Source: an uncultured Clostridia bacterium | GTDB taxonomy: Bacteria; Bacillota; Clostridia; Christensenellales; UBA1242 | Direction of reading: 5' to 3' | DNA length: 7,904 nt | Assembly: GCA_947589615.1 (NCBI GenBank) | Contig: CANQBU010000058.1 | Coordinates: forward strand, 1-7,904 | Shown: positions 6,088 through 7,904 of the stretch, one piece after another | Numbering within the stretch: the stretch's first letter is position 1 | How the letters are laid out: every line of letters starts with the position of its first letter | Made by a program: the position numbers and the translations under genes | Notes under the pieces: model-generated | Database searches by the model: none | What the model saw: the letters and a program-made list of their open reading frames with translations, nothing else | What the model was told of the DNA's origin: nothing

Positions 6088-6279
6088 GAATGTAATTATT
6101 CCTTTTAAATATCACCTAATTCGATAATAATAAAAACTAAGTTTTCCAGAGAGTGTGGAATATATCCCTTTAAATATCATAAAATTCGATAATGATGAAA
6201 ACTAAGTTTTCTCAGAGAGTGTGGAATATATCCCTTTAAATAGCACTAAATTCGTTAATGATGAAAACTAAGTTTTCAA
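6083..6279. repeat. Three tandem copies of a 65-66 bp intergenic unit
   Basis: Copies run at 6083-6147, 6148-6213 and 6214-6279. The second and third match at 60 of 64 positions; the first is more diverged and 1 bp shorter. Each contains AGAGAG, a CCTTTTAAAT or CCCTTTAAAT segment, an ATTCG block and the near-palindrome GAAAACTAAGTTTTC, which can fold with a 3-base loop. Similarity extends through the whole unit, so there are no unique spacers and this is not CRISPR. It lies between the tuf terminator and the sepF promoter. No protein reading is shared by all copies, and the function is unknown. Confidence 0.88.
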
Positions 6280-6312
6280 AAAAGATGCCGACATAAGCCG
6301 ACATCTTTTTTT
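6278..6312 (-). terminator. Rho-independent terminator of tuf
   Basis: The minus-strand RNA forms a 9 bp stem between 6305-6297 and 6292-6284 with a UUAU loop, then six U. Two of the pairs are G-U, so the complementary plus-strand RNA would have two C-A mismatches. The signal therefore works mainly in the tuf direction. It starts about 10 nt after the tuf stop codon. Confidence 0.88.
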
Positions 6313-6321
6313 ATCTCTAAA

Positions 6322-7509
6322 TTATTCAATGATTGTTGAAACAACACCAGAACCAACTGTTCTGCCACCTTCACGAATAGCGAAACGAAGTCCTTGTTCA
6401 CAAGCAACTGGCTTGTTAAGAGTGATTGTCATCTTAACGTGGTCACCAGGCATAACCATTTCAACACCTTTTTCAAGTTCAACAACACCGGTAACGTCTG
6501 TTGTTCTGAAGTAGAATTGTGGTCTGTATCCATTGAAGAATGGAGTATGACGTCCACCTTCTTCCTTTTTAAGAACATAAACTTCTGATGTAAACTTGAA
6601 GTGAGGGTGAATTGTTCCTGGTTTGCAAAGAACTTGTCCTCTTTCGATATCTGTTCTTTGAATTCCACGAAGAAGTAATCCAGCGTTATCTCCGGCAATT
6701 GCAGCATCAAGAGATTTGTGGAACATTTCAACACCTGTAACAACAGTTTGTTTAGATTCACCAAATCCAACGATTTCAACTGTATCACCAACTTTAACTG
6801 AACCACGTTCTACTCTACCAGTAGCAACTGTTCCACGACCTGTAATTGTGAATACATCTTCAACAGGCATAAGGAATGGTTTATCTGTTTCTCTTGTAGG
6901 CTCTGGGATATATGTGTCAAGAACTTTAACAAGTTCCTTTACGCAATCGCAAGCTGGGTCATCAACTTTACCTGCTTGACCTGCTTCCAAAGCTTTTAAT
7001 GCAGAACCCTTGATAATAGGAGTTGTATCTCCAGGGAATCCGTATTCAGTCAAAAGATCTCTGATTTCCATTTCAACGAGTTCAAGAAGTTCAGGATCGT
7101 CAACTTGATCGGTCTTGTTCATGAATACTACAATATATGGAACACCAACTTGTCTTGCAAGAAGGATATGCTCTCTTGTTTGAGGCATAGGACCATCTGT
7201 TGCAGCAACAACAAGAACTGCACCGTCCATTTGAGCAGCACCGGTAATCATGTTTTTAACATAGTCGGCGTGTCCTGGACAGTCTACGTGAGCATAGTGA
7301 CGAGTTTCACTTTCATACTCAACGTGAGCGGTATTAATTGTAATACCTCTAGCCTTTTCTTCTGGGGCTTTATCGATTTCATCATATCTCATTTTTTGTG
7401 TGCCGAATAACATTGTAATTGCGGCTGTGAGAGTTGTTTTACCATGGTCTACATGACCAATAGTTCCAACGTTTACGTGTGGCTTTGATCTAACATAAGC
7501 TTCTGCCAT
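6322..7509 (-). CDS. tuf: Translation elongation factor Tu
   Basis: EF-Tu is a GTPase that brings aminoacyl-tRNA to the ribosomal A site. The 395-residue product is full length. G domain motifs are clear: GHVDHGKT at 18-25 (G1), RGITINTAHVEYE from 54 (switch I, G2), DCPGH at 76-80 with the catalytic His80 (G3), NKTD at 131-134 (G4) and GSALKALE from 168 (G5). Domain II includes PVEDVFTITGRGTVATGRVERG. Domain III includes FNGYRPQFYFRTTDVTG and ends in the usual VSTIIE. G4 carries Thr where many EF-Tu have Cys, and the loop before switch I (about 35-42) is a few residues shorter than in E. coli. AAAGGAG lies 10 nt before the ATG. It follows fusA, as in the str operon, but has its own candidate promoter and a terminator. 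Confidence 0.99.
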   Translation of the reverse strand: MAEAYVRSKPHVNVGTIGHVDHGKTTLTAAITMLFGTQKMRYDEIDKAPEEKARGITINTAHVEYESETRHYAHVDCPGHADYVKNMITGAAQMDGAVLVVAATDGPMPQTREHILLARQVGVPYIVVFMNKTDQVDDPELLELVEMEIRDLLTEYGFPGDTTPIIKGSALKALEAGQAGKVDDPACDCVKELVKVLDTYIPEPTRETDKPFLMPVEDVFTITGRGTVATGRVERGSVKVGDTVEIVGFGESKQTVVTGVEMFHKSLDAAIAGDNAGLLLRGIQRTDIERGQVLCKPGTIHPHFKFTSEVYVLKKEEGGRHTPFFNGYRPQFYFRTTDVTGVVELEKGVEMVMPGDHVKMTITLNKPVACEQGLRFAIREGGRTVGSGVVSTIIE

Positions 7510-7543
7510 AATATTTTATCTCCTTTTATTTTTTAACTATCTT

Positions 7544-7571
7544 ATTTTAACATACTTTTTTTATTTTGCAA
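7544..7571 (-). promoter_or_regulatory. Candidate promoter of tuf
   Basis: On the minus strand, TTGCAA (7566-7571) is followed after 16 bp by TAAAAT (7544-7549), with TGT directly before the -10. The 11-mer TATGTTAAAAT is identical to the one in front of the Cys/Gly-rich miniprotein. It lies in the 85 bp gap between fusA and tuf, so tuf can probably be transcribed apart from the upstream operon. Confidence 0.5.
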
Positions 7572-7584
7572 AACGTTTTTGCAA
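7566..7584. other. Perfect hairpin in the fusA-tuf gap
   Basis: TTGCAAAA (7566-7573) and TTTTGCAA (7577-7584) form an 8 bp stem with a 3-nt loop, 10 nt after the fusA stop codon. On the minus strand it is followed by an A-rich stretch rather than U, so it is not a normal terminator. It may be an mRNA processing or 3'-end protecting structure. It overlaps the -35 of the candidate tuf promoter. Confidence 0.55.
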
Positions 7585-7594
7585 TATTTTTAAA

Positions 7595-7904
7595 TTATTC
7601 TTGTTTTGCTCTCTCGCCTATAATTGTTGCAGCGATATTTTTTGGAACTTCCTGATAACGAAGAGGTTCCATAACATAATTTCCTCTGCCTTGGGTTTGA
7701 GAACGAAGGTCTGTCGCATAACCGAACATTTCAGCAAGTGGAACTTCAGCATTGACAATTTGAACTCCCGCTGTGCTTTCGTTTCCGGTAAGCATACCAC
7801 GACGAGATGTCAAGTTGCCCATAACTGTTCCCAAATATTCATCAGGAACTTCAACTGAAACCTTCATGATAGGCTCTAAGATTACAGGGTCAGCCCTCTT
7901 TGCA
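7595..7904 (-). CDS. fusA: Translation elongation factor G, C-terminal 102 residues (partial)
   Basis: EF-G is the GTPase that drives translocation of tRNA and mRNA on the ribosome. Only the end of the gene is in the window; the frame is open past the right edge, and the ATG at 7867 is an internal Met. The visible part covers the end of domain IV (PVILEPIMKVSVEVPDEY) and all of domain V. Typical EF-G stretches are present: GNLTSRRGML, VPLAEMFGYATDLRSQTQGRG and a YQEVP close to the end. The C-terminus (IAATIIGERAKQE) is of normal length. Its place directly before tuf is the usual str operon order. Confidence 0.98.
   Translation of the reverse strand, partial: AKRADPVILEPIMKVSVEVPDEYLGTVMGNLTSRRGMLTGNESTAGVQIVNAEVPLAEMFGYATDLRSQTQGRGNYVMEPLRYQEVPKNIAATIIGERAKQE

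Noticed and set aside
6192..6239. Tiny plus-strand reading frame in the repeat array starting Met-Met-Lys-Thr-Lys-Phe-Ser
   Set aside because: Only 15 residues, no ribosome site, the first repeat lacks the ATG, and the copies diverge after the shared part; no sign of coding.
6083..6279. CRISPR array
   Set aside because: Similarity runs through the whole 66 bp unit, so there are no unique spacers, and no cas genes are present.

Overview
The window is AT-rich and reads as the chromosome of a low-GC Gram-positive bacterium (Bacillota). An uncultured Clostridia-like gut lineage is my best guess. Evidence: SepF-based division, strong AGGAGG ribosome sites, a fusA-tuf pair, the lspA-rluD order known from Bacillota, and a large secreted Ig-like surface protein. 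The exact lineage cannot be fixed from the sequence alone.

Right part (about 5566-7904, minus strand). The C-terminal end of fusA (EF-G) runs in from the right edge. It is followed by a complete tuf (EF-Tu) with its own candidate promoter and a strand-specific terminator. Next comes a gene-free stretch of about 380 bp. It holds three tandem copies of a 65-66 bp unit, two degenerate copies of a 47-48 bp unit carrying TGCATTATGCA palindromes, and a good promoter facing sepF.

Middle part (4037-5931, minus strand). sepF, lspA and rluD form a tightly overlapping unit: an 11 bp overlap, then an 8 bp overlap if the better rluD start is used. They cover division-ring membrane tethering, lipoprotein signal peptide removal, and rRNA pseudouridylation. 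This looks like a shortened form of the Bacillota sepF...ileS-lspA-rluD neighbourhood.

Plus-strand island (3136-3997). Two small genes face the rluD unit. One is a 68-residue Cys/Gly-rich membrane-type miniprotein with an internal duplication. The other is a 126-residue single-domain bacterial PH protein. Each has its own extended -10 promoter and terminator. Their translation starts are almost identical. A symmetrical terminator at 3971-3997 separates them from rluD.

Left part (1-2910, minus strand). The first 970 codons of a large exported protein run off the left edge. It has a signal peptide, at least five Ig-like modules and a helical Lys/Glu-rich insertion, and is expressed from a near-consensus promoter at 2953-2981.

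I see no phage, insertion sequence, CRISPR, tRNA or rRNA. No clear new multi-gene system is visible. The least-explained items are the Cys/Gly-rich miniprotein and the two tandem repeat families between tuf and sepF.
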